Source of the DNA: Castanea sativa
Lineage: Eukaryota > Streptophyta > Magnoliopsida > Fagales > Fagaceae
NCBI RefSeq assembly: GCF_040712315.1
Contig: NC_134015.1
Coordinates: 8,211,945-8,275,944, forward strand
DNA length: 64,000 nucleotides
Direction of reading: 5' to 3'
Under the pieces are notes generated by a model. It saw only the letters and a list, made by a program, of their open reading frames with translations, searched no databases and was not told where the DNA came from. The first letter of the stretch is position 1, and each line of letters starts with the position of its first letter. Of this stretch, positions 33,971 to 45,505 are shown piece after piece. The position numbers and the translations under genes were made by a program.

Positions 33971-34235
33971 TCCCCCTCAAACTCAAGGTGGCAAGGAAGA
34001 AGCCAACGAGAGTTTGGATATAAGATCTTGAAGAAAACCAAATGGGTGAGTGATATTACGGAAGCCCGAGGAAAGCACACACAATACTCTCTTTGATGGA
34101 CGAAAACTAAATTGTTAGCTTTTGGGTAGTAAACCTCGAATCCACAAGGGGTTCCTTGAATCCACAAGGAGATAAACTAGAATCCACCAGAGTAAGAATT
34201 CAACAAATATTTTATTGATAATAATCTTACCAATC

Positions 34236-35013
34236 TACAAGTATAAGGAATCTTATCAAACCCTTTGGCCTATCCCTAAATACCAACCTACAGTTGAACC
34301 CTTACCCTAATAACCCAATTGGACTTGTATTGTAGTGGCAATCTTTCTGCTCAATACATGAATCCTAGTACATGACTAACCAATGATGCATGGATCCCAA
34401 TACGTGACTAACTCCACAGTTGACTGATGTACTTGATTTGCAACAACTTCACATAGAAACACCAATAAGATCTTCAATGATGGTGTGAGAGACTTTGTTT
34501 AGTTACAGAACCCAAAGGCGTACAAGAAACGCAGCAATAACTCTTTCTTCTGTAGGAGGAGGCCAGAGTTTCAAAAAGAAAACATTATGAAGCTCTCTAG
34601 GGTTTTTTGTTTTTGTTTTTCCACCCCCTTGTTTAAATAGGAGCTCAATAGGCTCTCCTATTCCAAATAGGTATACACAAACCTTGGGCTTTTCTAGTCC
34701 AATAAGGATTATACAAATTCATAAACAAATATTCTTTTAGAATAAAAAAGTTGCTGGCTATAGTCTAAATCCTGTAAACTCGATAGATCAAGACATGTAT
34801 CGAGTTTTAGTGAATCTCGACAAATCGAGCTTTTGTTGAGGAGGTATTAAGACTTGCAGATTGCACTTTTCTTTAGCAGTTCTTGAGTAATCTTCATATC
34901 TTCAATGTAACCACTTGTAATAATCATCTTGAACCTACTTAGATTTATCCAAATACAAATAAAGTGCGTTTTGTCAAAGGATATGCTAATTACATAAAAA
35001 TATGTCCCATACA
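34236..35013 (-). repeat. 3' LTR (incomplete) of the SIRE-like element
   Basis: Matches the 5' LTR from its start to about 34236, where similarity stops in 'acaagtataaggaatc'; the last ~240 bp of the LTR are missing or replaced. Confidence 0.72.
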
Positions 35014-37086
35014 ATCTCCCCCCTTGGCAATCAGTGACAAAACCAAAAAAATACATTGAATGTCCTAGAATGCATTTACTCAAGATTACAGAATTAATAA
35101 GCATAGTCTAAAAGATCTGAACCTTGGAAGTTGCTGCAAGAAGAAGGTTCAGAATCTTGACTTGGCTTTAACTTGTCTTTCCTGAAATGCACTAAAAAGA
35201 ACACATTAAGGTACCATGTGGAAAGTAATGACAAGTTAAATAAATAAGAAACATGTGTACAAAGAGAGAAAAGAAACAACACATTTGAGATAAAGAGTGA
35301 AACACATACATCATCAACAAATATAGAAACAACACATGACGTATGTAAATGGTTACAAAACCAAAAGATACATAACACACAAAATATATCAATATCAAAG
35401 TGTATTAGACTAACTCTCCCCCTAAGTTAGTTACATCAAAAACTTTCTTCCCTTTAACATGAAGTTCTTCCCCTAAGTCTATTACTCCCTTTGAGGAATG
35501 ACATTCAATTCTCAAAATTCTCCCCCTTTTTGACACGATTGTCAAAGGGCATAAAAGGCCAATAAACTTGATCGGAGACAGACAGAAAACTGATATAGAG
35601 GGAATGAGGAAAACAAAGAACCATAGACCGAAAAGAAAAAGAAAAACAAGATGCAATGGTCACAAAGGAAAAAAATGAAAAACAAAGAAAAATGAAATGC
35701 ATGCAAGGGTATCTCGATCGAGAAGGTGTCGAGTATCGAGAAGAAGCCAACCTCGATGGATTGAGAATTTGTCGAGGATGTGTCGAGTAGACAGAGAGCA
35801 CAAGATTTTGGCTCGATGGATCGACCTATCTATTGATAAGCTGTCGAGGTTAAACCCAAAAATCTCGATAGAAGAGGTATCTGTCTAGAAGCTATCGATG
35901 ATGCAGAAAAAAAAGGTTTTTGAAGAGGGAAAAACGCATAAGATGAGAAAGCAACAAGATGGCTACTTAAACAAACATCCAAGCAACATGTTAAGCACTT
36001 AAACCACACTTCAACTCTAGATGCAAAGCAGTCCTAGATCCACAAACATACTAAACAAGTCTAACCAATTTTATATTTCAAAAACAAGTTAAGACAGTTT
36101 AGCAAGTATATATTAACACATGTATCCCTTGTGATGATCAAAACACATTATACCTGCACATGAATCAAGAGTAGCAAAGAGTATGCTTGTTATGTATGAA
36201 AACATAACAATTGTGCACAAGTTTCTCATATTATGACAATTTGAGATATGAGAACATCTAATACACTCACACACAATCATAATTGTTTGATGGGGACTAT
36301 AACCTTTGAGGTACATCATATAACTCCCACGTCTCCTAGAAACACACTTACAATCATTTTAAAAGCATTTTGATTCTTTTTGTTTTTATATTCTTTGCAT
36401 ATTTTCTTTTTGAACTTATCATGCATGGGCATATAAGAGAGAAAAGAAATACCCAATTATGTAAGTCAAAATATCACAATTTTGCTATGTCGAAGCACAC
36501 AGATGTTATACATGATTGGCGGGCTTTAGTGGTGAGATGATTATTTATTCCTTTCTCTTAGGATTTTCTAGTTCTTCCTATCAAAAAGAATGATATGCGC
36601 AAGAGATATAAGAGATCATCTTAATCGTACTCATCACAAACATGAGCCACAAAGCTCACTTGCTTAGTTGTGCGTTGAGACGCTCATCTAAGCTATAAGA
36701 TATACAAAGTTTATAAACTTTGTTTCAATGGCCATCCAAGGTACACAAGTACCAATATACACAAACACACACTGTTTTTATATTTTTCTAATTTTTCTTT
36801 TTTTTTTGAAAAACAAATAAAACAAAACTGAAAACAAATAAACAAAAACAAGGAAACTACTATAAAGCATAAAAACTAGATGCAAAAGCATGAAAGCATG
36901 ATTCCAAAAATAAATAAGAAATCAAGCAAGAAAAACCAACTTTAGATAGAAAGAATTAAAGCAAAGGACAAATAATTATGTCTTAGGATCCTTCATCATC
37001 CACACAGCACGAGTTTTTGGCTGTGAAGATGAAAAGGCATGTGTCCTAGTATGACTACTTAAGGACATAGAGGAATTAGAATTCCC
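35014..37086 (-). other. SIRE-like interior without pol
   Basis: Non-coding. It includes tracts 'ctccccctaag' (35416) and 'tctcccccttttt' (35518), on the minus strand the purine tracts found after pol in SIRE elements, and 'tcgatggattgag', 'gtcgaggatgtgtcgag' (35700-35890), which resemble the LTR U3 palindromic words. Nothing else recognised. Confidence 0.5.
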
Positions 37087-37750
37087 CTAAAATTTAGTTA
37101 AAAAGCTTAAAATTTTTAATAACTCACCAAGAATAGGTACAGAGCCTTTAGACAAAGGATGAGACCTATTGGACACTAGCTTATGAGGAAACAACTTGAA
37201 ACAATTAGGGTGAGTATGACCAGAACCACCACATTGGTGACAAATATGAGTAGTTTTAGAGCTACTCGGCTTCCTAGAAGGAGGTCTAACCTTAGAGGTT
37301 GACAACTTAGGAAAATTTGGTCTAATATGACCAACAATATGACAATGATGACAAGTGGGGACAAATTTAGAATTTTTATTCAACCTAGGAGGAGTTTTAG
37401 ACATGAGTTTAGAAACTTCAGAATTAACATCAGATTGTTTACCTTTTTCTATCCTAGTAATATTAGCATTACTCTTCATTATTCCTTTTAAATGGAGGAA
37501 TATAAAAATATTTTTCTTTTGAGTTAGGCTCAACAACAAGTTTGGCACTAGTTAATTTTTCAACTTCAGTTTTAGATTCAACTAGTTGCTTTTCCAAACT
37601 CTTAATTTTGTCCACCTGAGATGAAATTTGATTTTTAAATTTCTCATTCAAATTATTAGCTTCATCCAATTTTGCAATCAATTCATCTCTTTCAAGTTTG
37701 ACCTTTTTAAATTTGGCTTTTAATTTTGTAGAACATTTAAGAGATTTCAT
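37087..37750 (-). pseudogene. SIRE-like gag remnant (coiled coil and zinc knuckles)
   Basis: Two overlapping minus-strand frames. The first (37750-37469) is a charged heptad-rich segment (LKAKFKKVKLERDELIAKLD; KIKSLEKQLVESKTEVEKL), a coiled coil typical of SIRE gag proteins. The second (to 37087) has CHHCHIVGHIRPNF, a knuckle whose last Cys is Phe, and CHQCGGSGHTHPNC, an intact CX2CX4HX4C. A frameshift near 37480-37550 separates them. Gag would form the particle and package RNA; here it is broken and pol is absent. Confidence 0.75.
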
Positions 37751-37914
37751 ACAAAAATTATAAAGCTTGCAATAGGCATCTTAAATATATTCATCATCAT
37801 TCAACACAAGATCATGCAAATCAAAATAATCAAAAGTGTCCATGACAACAGGGGTCAATGGATCACACAGCAAAGATTAAAACATAATCAAAGTGTGTCT
37901 GCTCTGATATTACT

Positions 37915-38971
37915 TGATAAGACAAAAATGTATTGACCCCTTGCAAGTTAATTAATTACCCAAGTTAATTAATTAGGTTCAATTACATAAAATAGTGTGG
38001 TAGCACAAAAAAATCACCAATTATACTAAATGCAGGGAAAAATAAATTTGACACAGGTGATTTATTTACGAATGGGGAAAACCACTAAGGTAAAACCCCA
38101 CCAGGTGATTTTAAGGTCACCATTCCCAAGAATCCACTATTAATAGTCACAAGCGGTTACAAGTATAAGGAATCTTACCAAACCTTTTGGCCTATCCCAA
38201 AATACCAACATACAGTTGAATCCTTACCCCAATGCCCAATTGGACTTATGTTTTAACAGCAATCTTTCCGTTCAATGCACGAATCCTAGTACGTGACTAA
38301 CCAATGATGCATGGATCTTAGTACGTGACTAACTCCTTTGTACGAATCTCAGTACGTGACTAACTCCACAACAACCCTTTGATTGTTGTAATTGATTTGC
38401 AACAGCTTCACATAGAAGCACCAATAAGATCTTCAATGATGGTGTGAGAGATTTTGTTTGGTTACAGAACCCAAAGGCATACAAAAAACGCAGTGAGAAC
38501 TCTTTCTTCTATAGGAGAAGGCTAGGATTTCAAAAAAAAAACCTTATTAAGCTTTCTAGGGTTTTTTGTATTTCTTTTTTCACCTCCTTGTTTAAATAGG
38601 AGCTCAATGGGCTCTCCTATTCCAAATAGATATACACAAACCTTGAACTTTCCTAGTCCAATAAGGATTATACAAACCCATAAACAAATAGTTTTTTAGA
38701 ATAAAAACATTGCTGGCTATAGTAAAATCCCGTAAGCTCAATAGATCAAGACATGTGTCGAGCTTTAATGAATCTTGACAGATCGAGCTTCTGTCCAGGA
38801 GGTATCGAGACCTACAGATTACACTTTTCTTGAGCAGTTCTTGAGTAATCTTCATGTCTTCAATGTAACCACTTGTAATGATCATCTTAAACCTACTTAG
38901 ATTTACCCAAATACAAGTAAAGTGCGTTTTGTCAAAGGATATGCCAATTACATAAAAATATGTCCCTTACA
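37915..38971 (-). repeat. 5' LTR of the SIRE-like element
   Basis: 1057 bp; minus strand TGTAAGGGACATATTTTT ... GTCTTATCA, then the primer site. Its body matches the left LTR (e.g. 'cttcaatgatggtgtgaga', 'aataggagctcaat'). Confidence 0.78.
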
Positions 38972-40627
38972 TTCCTAATAAGTGTCATGCTATAACCTTA
39001 ACCTATATGATTATTTATGGAAAACATTTGCATCTTTGATTAAAATCTTGAGAATAGATTTTATGAATTATTGTATTAATTGAAAGATGCTTTATCTTGA
39101 CTTGTGATATTTGGAAAATTGATAAAAAATATTCTTGACAAGAAATGAGGTTGAAGGCTTTGAGAACCTTGTGGATATATTGGGTATTACAAAGGTTTTG
39201 TGAAACTACTTGGAATTGAATTGTGTTTTGATTTCATGTAAACTGTGAGCTCTTTATGTTTTTACCCTTGGACAGTGACATGTGTTTACCCGGTGATTAC
39301 CTAGCTAAATACTATGGTCTGTGTGACATTGGTATCTCAGCACCCGTCTTTGTGATGGTTATGAGTTCCGGCTTTGTGTCAGCAGATTAGTTTCGGCTAT
39401 GTGTCGGTAGATTGAGTTTCAGCTTTGTGTTGGCATTGTCATATGGCCTTGGGTTGAATTTCTTAGTTTTGGAAAGATGTTTTTATTGCTCATAGTATCT
39501 GTATATTATGTAGTTTCACGATGATTATTTGTTAGGAATGCAATAAGCATATGGATAATAATTGTTGTATTGAGATTTAGTTAGTTAGTTAGTTACAATT
39601 CCAAACATGTTAATCACATTTAGCACATGTTGAAATTATTAATGCAGATGTTAATCACAGTTAGCACATGTAGCACATGTTGGAATTATTCATGCACATG
39701 GGTTAGTTACAATTCCAAGCATGTTAATCACATTTAGCACATGTTGGAATTATTAATGCACATGGGGAATAATAGAACTAATAGGCTAAGGCCATGTGGG
39801 TCAATGAGATTAGAGCTAGTTTACTATAAATACATGCTTGTAATCCAACATTAGAGATGAATTGAAGCATAAACCAACTTCTTAGAACATTAGTGCATCT
39901 CTATCTCTCTTAATCTCTATCTTTCTCTATGGAGGGTGACTACCTCGAATCAAGTCAATTTCTCTACAATTTCCATCAATCCTCTTATAATTCATACCCA
40001 TCCCCATTAGGAACCTCTAGGTTCCTAACATTATTCTAACAAGCTTTGTGCTGTATTGTTTGATCATAAATTGTATTTTATAAGCTTTGTGCTACATTGT
40101 AAAATTGTTCTTGTCATGTTTTCACTGAAAATGATTTTGGTAGATTTCAGTCAAAATTTCCCAAATGATAACATGCTTTGTAAACTATTTATCATCATGA
40201 AACTTGCATTTCCCCCACCCCCATTAATTATGCTACTTACTGGCCTTTGTCTCATCCCATTCTTTTACAACTTCTTTAGAGTAGGCAATGATCATTTTGA
40301 GACAAGTTTTGTGGCTAGCAGTAGTTGGACTAATTACGGATGGAGGCTGGACTTTCGTGATAATGATCTTTAGATGATGTACATCCTAGAGTAGGCTTGA
40401 TTCATTCGTTTGTATCTAATAGTGGTTATGGCTTTTTATATCCATTGATGGGACAAGCTAATAATATGTAATAATGTTTATTCAAATCTTCATTCTTTTG
40501 TGACCTATGATCCTTGTAATTACTGCATAGAGCTCTGAATTACTTTCGGAGGATCTCTAATGCAATTATTATGAAAATTCTTGATGTCAGATAATATTTC
40601 TAGGTTAAAGAAAAGGCTCTAATACCA
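38972..40627 (+). other. Gypsy-LTR-like sequence inside the short-LTR element
   Basis: 39240-39470 has repeats 'ccggctttgtgtcagcagatt', given here as the words 'ggctttgtgtc' and 'ggctatgtgtcgg', and 40240-40330 'tctttagagtaggcaatgat', a wording I associate with Gypsy LTRs on the plus strand. Interrupted by the solo LTR at 39530-40030. No coding potential. The origin is an inference. Confidence 0.4.
39530..40030 (+). mobile_element. Copia-type solo LTR with perfect 5-bp target duplication
   Basis: Starts TGTTAGGAATGC at 39530 and ends AGGTTCCTAACA at 40030, with the ends mirror-matched (TGTTAGGA/TCCTAACA). TTATT directly flanks both sides (39525-39529 and 40031-40035). 501 bp. It contains three imperfect copies of a 'gttaatcac-a-ttagcacatgtt' unit at 39605-39770 and a TATA-like 'actataaataca' (39822). 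Confidence 0.85.
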
Positions 40628-40813
40628 TGTTAACATTATAAGGATAAAAAGATTGAGAGAATAATTATATATTTTGTATGTATGATGTGTGTGTAACGTT
40701 GTACACTAGAGAGCCTTATATAGGCATAGTATGTATGAAGTACAAATAATATAAGTGTACTACAAATATGTTACATTGGGCCAAGCCCAGTGAGCTAGAT
40801 TAATGTATATTAG
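40628..40813 (-). repeat. 5' LTR (right) of the short-LTR element
   Basis: TGTTAACATTATAAGG ... GTATATTAG; same word order as the left LTR, with several point differences and a shortened outer end. The primer-binding site (rc of 40615-40627) touches its inner edge. Confidence 0.75.
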
Positions 40814-41806
40814 AAGCAAATTCTTTTCCGCTTCATCTTGTGGTGGTCTCTTAATTTTTTCCATTGTTATTAAATGTTACTTTAATGAGTTCATGTCTAC
40901 ATAATATTCATTTTAATTTGGTTTTGATGTTTTAGGCTTAATCATTATCCACTGTCTTTTTTGGCAGGTGAAATAGTCCATGGTCTGCAACTGGTACATG
41001 TTGGTGTTGGACCTATCGGTTATAAAATTTGAAGGATATGATTGCACAGACTCATTAAACATATTCTCTGACGCCTATGAGTAGTGATGTAAAGAATTGT
41101 TTGTTTGGTGATGGTACTTTGCGTTGTAATATTTTGTTGGGTGGTTTGTTTGCATTAGTGTGCTTGTTTTAGTGTTGCTTTCTTGTTCTACTTTGCTTGA
41201 TTGCACTCTTTGTTCGTGTATTCTGTTGAATAAAAGAAACCAATGTGTCATTGGAGGAGAAAAATAATTCTTCATTTAACGTGGGATTCTTCATATTTTT
41301 TTAAGTTATGCTTATCTCACAGCATTTTAGATGTATATTATTTATAGTAAAGCTAGTTCATCTTGTCCTTGTGTTATGCAGTAGCACTTAATCTTATTGA
41401 GCTAAGAACATCAAGTAGCATGGAATTCACTTCTCTTTCCGTATCAATATAATAACTAAAACACTAATTATTTGCAGTTGAGAATTATGTAGACAAATTA
41501 TATTTGATGGAGTTTTTATTCCTTTTAGATTTTATACTATATTGGAAATCAATAAATTCAACATCATGCATAATCAAAGTAATCATTTTAAGAAGGAATT
41601 TTTTTTTTTTGATGAACAAGAAGGAATTTGGTTTTTCTTAATAATAATTTAAATTGTTCTAGTTCAATAGAGGCTAGGTGAATATGAGCGGTAAACTGGA
41701 AGATGAGGTCTTTACACTATTGTGATTAGTGGGTGAATCATTGCCATTGCATATGTATGACAATTGTTTGAAATTCTTTTGTTGAGAGTAGTATCAAATG
41801 ACTATT
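40814..41806. other. NLR2 3' flank, continued
   Basis: Resumes the paralogous match to the NLR1 flank (7375-8380, then 9950-9985): 'ttccgcttcatcttgtgg', 'gagttcatgtcta', 'tagtgatgtaaa', 'agatgaggtcttta'. It reads across the site where NLR1 has the Pack-MULE. No gene. Confidence 0.75.
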
Positions 41807-42006
41807 TATGTGTTCCATTTCGCGGATTACCCATAATTGATGCTTTAGGCAAGCCTTGAATTGATAACTGTATGGGAGTTCAATTTCTTTCCAAACATTT
41901 TAGTCTTTATAACTTGGACAACTCTACAGTAGTTTTACTTCAAATACGAAGATTGTAGAAATTTCTATGCCTCCCATAGTAATGAGAGGAGTGCTAGATT
42001 TTACTG

Positions 42007-42872
42007 CATGGCAGTAGTTCTCTTTTCCACTTAGTTTGTCATATTTATGGATAAACCAAGTATAAAGGCTCGTGTTTTGGACTATAGATGTCCCATATGT
42101 ACATGGGACTGGAGAGAAATCCTTAAACTAACAATTGAGGCTATCATTTTCACGTTGTATGGCTTTAGGGTTATCCATGATGTAGCACATAATTTTGAGG
42201 CCAAAGTGGATTCTATTTTTAAGAACGAAGCATATATTTGGAAACATGCAAGGTCTGAAGATAATTACCATACAAAGCCAGTTGTGTTGATTGAGACTAA
42301 AGATCCAGATAATAAAAGTTAGGTGGTCTGCTACTTGATCAGGCTGCTACTCTTGTGCAGCCACTGGCAATGAACTTAGAGCTAAGGCAGATATGGTGGA
42401 ATGGTGGAGAATGTCGTGGTTTAACCTTGCTATCCCATGGCTTCCTTTACAAGTTGGTTGTGAATCAAAACAAACTAACAACTATAGAAAAATTAGCTCA
42501 GTGGGGCTATACTAGGTGTTGCTTGTGTGTGTTTTGTAAAGATTGTATTGAGAGTAAAGATCATATTTTCTTAGAATGTTGTTTTGCCATTGAGTCTGGG
42601 ACACTGTCATTGGGTATTGCTTAGTTTCAGAGGCTAAGTGCAACAGACATGATCTAATGAGCTAGGGTATTACCAACTTGAGAGGGAAAATCCTGAGATC
42701 ATCTATTTGTTAGCTTGCTCATTGGGCCATTGTGTCTTATGTTTGGTTCCAGATAAATGCCAATATACATAATTTGTCATTGTGGTCTGAAGGGTAGAAT
42801 TTGAGAAGAATTAAGAAGGATGTTAGAGGTATATTAGAGTCGTGAATCAAATTCTAAATATCATTTCTTAAA
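42007..42872 (+). mobile_element. LINE ORF2 C-terminal fragment (left part), interrupted by hAT
   Basis: Plus-strand frames read CTWDWR, YIWKHARSED, then LTTIEKLAQWGYTR and CVFCKDCIESKDHIFLEC, the C-X2-C...H-X4-C zf-RVT zinc finger near the end of plant LINE ORF2. Frameshifts and stops break it. The reading continues into 42700-42850 in other frames. The hAT element at 42881-47197 splits it; the 3' part lies at 47206-47480. Confidence 0.65.
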
Positions 42873-43075
42873 AATAAGCCCAGGGGCGTAGCCAGGAATT
42901 TTTATATGAGGGGGCCGATTCGAAGTATTGATATAAAAAACATAAATCACAAGTCTATTAAATATGAAATTTCAATTTTGATATATCTTAAACATTAATG
43001 AACATACAAAAACTGTCTAGTTCACTATAGACATATACAAAAATATCCACACAAAAAAAACACTTCACATCAAAA

Positions 43076-45505
43076 TCATGTCTGGCGACGATTTTTCATG
43101 GAATAGAATTCATCCATAATCATTTCCATGGTGAAATTTCCAGCAATTTCCTTTTCTATATAAACTATCATATTATCTGCCAAAAGTTCATCCTCCATTC
43201 TATTGCGAAGTCTTGTTTTTAATAGTTTCATAGCTGAAAAAGCTCGTTCTGTAGTTGCTGTAGAAACTGGAAGAGTCAACACAAGACGAATCAGTCTATC
43301 AATTAAATGATAGATTTTAGACTTCCCTGAAGTTTCTAATCCCCTACATAGCTCAGATATTGTACCCATATTCTGAAAATCTGGATGCTTTGTCACATCA
43401 AGCTCATAATGTTGCAATTGATACTTCAAAAGACAAATTTCCTGCTCAGTGAAATCTTGAGGATAATAATTTTCAGCCAAATTGCAAATATCACCAATTT
43501 TGAATGATCTAAAAGCATCCTTAGGATTTAATGCTGAACTAAGAGTGAGAAGATCTGCTGTTAGCTCACAAAATCTACTATTCAATTCTTGCAATTGAAA
43601 ATCTATTGCAACTGTAAATATGTCAATTCTTAAATGATGTTCTATTGTTGTCAAAGCTTCATCTTGATGACGGTATCTACCTCGAGCTTTAGTGTAACGA
43701 GCATTTAAATCAGGAATATCAATTTCATGTTGTCCACAAAATGATGTAACACTATCAAGTAAAGGCTCCCATCCATCATCTCTCAACTTTTGAATAAGTG
43801 ATTTTGTAGTTGAAACTAAATGCATGGCATTTAAAAGATCTTGAGAATGTTGTTGCAAAGCTTGGCAAAGAATATTAGTAATTCCCATAATCTCTTTCAT
43901 CATATGCAAAATTAAAACAAATTCAAATGATGTTAATACCTAATAAGCTCCCTCGGCATCACCACGTTGTTTATAATTAGCCCCTTCCTCAGAGATAGTA
44001 TTGATAACTTTGCAAGTTGCATCAAACATTTTTATCAAACTACAAATAGATTGAAAATGAGATCCCCAACGTGTATCTCCAGCTCGTTGCAAAGTACCAA
44101 TTTGGTTTGCTCCTCTTCCAGTCTCAATTTCATTAGAAGCAATCATATTCTCAATTTGTTCCCCTTGAGCATATTGCAATTCATCATTACGCTTACTCGA
44201 ACCAACGGCAAGATTGATAATATTAGTCAAATGATCAAAGAATTGATGAACAACTTTTACCTCTCTAGATGCAGTAACTAAAGCCAATTGCAACCTATGA
44301 GCCATGCAATGTACATAATAAGCATAAGGGCATTCTTTAAGAAATAGAGCCTGTAATCCATTCCATTCACCACGCATATTACTAGCTCCATCATACCCTT
44401 GACCTCGAATATTCTCAATGTGAAGGTTGTAACGAGAAAGGACATCACATATCTCTTTCTTTAGGGTCAACGCAGTAGTATCTCTAACATGCACAACATG
44501 AAAGAAACGCTCTTTAAGAAAACCATTTTTATCGACAAATCTCAAAATAATGGCCATTTGCTCTCTCTTCGACTCATCCCGGGCTTCATCAACGAGAATG
44601 CAAAATTTTGCATCTCCAATTTCTTCACGAATAGCACTTCGCACATTACTAGCAAGAATATGCAAAATCTCCTTTTGAATTGTGGGTGATGTATATTTGG
44701 CATTTCGTGGAGCATTTTCCAAGACAACACTAGCTATTTTGTCATTGAAAGTTGATGTGAATTTTATCAACTCAATAAAATTACCTCTATTTTTTGAATC
44801 AAGGCTTTCATCATGACCTCTAAAAGCACAAGCTTGGAATGCTAGCCATCGAGCACACTCTATTGAGGTTTTGAGCCGCAATCGATTATTCTCTAATTCT
44901 TTTGACGTTTGTTTCTCAATTAGCTTGTCAATATGTCGTGAATAATTCTTTAAATCCTCGCAACATTTCACAGCAATTTTATGTGGGGAGTTTGGATCTT
45001 TCCCTACATGACGAAGTAAAGGACAATTCATTCCATCATTCACCTTTTTCCAATTATTAAAACCTGTTGAAATGAATGCATCTGATCCGGGACGACCTAT
45101 TGGTTTCTTACTAAAAAGGTAGCAAGGTAGACAATATATCGCATCCATTGAAGGTGAGTATTCCAACCAATCCCTATGTGAATGTAATTCAAACCATGAA
45201 GGTTGAAATCGACGACGATGAGTATCATTGTTGTATGGATAGTCTATATTTTTAGGTTGATATGGACCTTCTTTGAGATAAGCTCGTCGGATTTCATCTT
45301 GTTTGTTGATAGGGAATTCACATATTTGTTTACGTGATCCTGGATCACGATCTATCTCTTCAAATTGAATTCTTGAACATTTGGAGGGGTGTTCATCAGG
45401 CATTGAAGTATCAACATTTGTTTCTACAGCCACAGGTGTCCTAATTTCTGAATTGCTAACATCTTTTTTCTTAAAGAATGCATCAATTGTTTTTCGTTTG
45501 CTCAT
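43076..45505 (-). pseudogene. hAT transposase with one in-frame stop
   Basis: Starts MSKRKTIDAFFKKKD at 45505 (a start ten codons upstream is also possible) and would be about 809 residues. TTF-type zinc finger around residues 120-165 (AIYCLPCYLFSKK ... FNNWKKVNDG); catalytic-core motifs CILVDEARDES and GQGYDGASNMRGEW; C-terminal hAT dimerisation domain (VSTATTERAFSAMKLLKTR, with LRNRMEDELLADNM). This matches the 'zinc finger MYM-type protein 1-like' hAT transposases of plants. One TAG at 43940-43942 interrupts the frame; the frame continues at once as VLTSFEFVLILHMMKE. An intron is an unlikely alternative because the text across the stop fits the family. The right side of the protein ends at TGA 43076. 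Confidence 0.9.

Larger units (their letters stand above)
34236..38971 (-). mobile_element. SIRE-like Copia element, pol deleted
   Basis: Nested inside the short-LTR element. The 5' LTR is at 37915-38971 and the 3' LTR remnant at 34236-35013; on the minus strand both start TGTA(A/T)GGGACATATTTTTA. TATCAGAGCAG next to the 5' LTR is the initiator-Met primer site, and AAGGGGGGAGAT next to the 3' LTR is the polypurine tract. Only a gag remnant (37087-37750) remains; protease, integrase and RT are missing. The interior keeps 'gggggaga'-type pyrimidine/purine tracts (35410-35530) usual after the SIRE pol gene. The outer end of the 3' LTR is lost. Confidence 0.75.
33786..40813 (-). mobile_element. 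Short-LTR Copia-type element with foreign interior
   Basis: Two related ~185-bp LTRs at 33786-33970 and 40628-40813, each starting TGTTAACA on the plus strand. For the minus-strand element the right LTR is the 5' one and is followed at once by TGGTATTAGAGCC, a primer site for initiator-Met tRNA; the left LTR is preceded by a polypurine tract TTGAGTTTGAGGGGGA. ATTAG occurs just outside the left LTR (33781-33785) and at 40809-40813. The interior has no Copia polyprotein of its own; it contains the SIRE-like element and Gypsy-LTR-like sequence. The 33971-34235 part is non-coding. Confidence 0.72.

Noticed and set aside
35697..35888. Plus-strand frame with Arg/Ser-rich text (MHARVSRSRRC...)
   Set aside because: Produced by repeated TCGAG words in retroelement interior; no domain.
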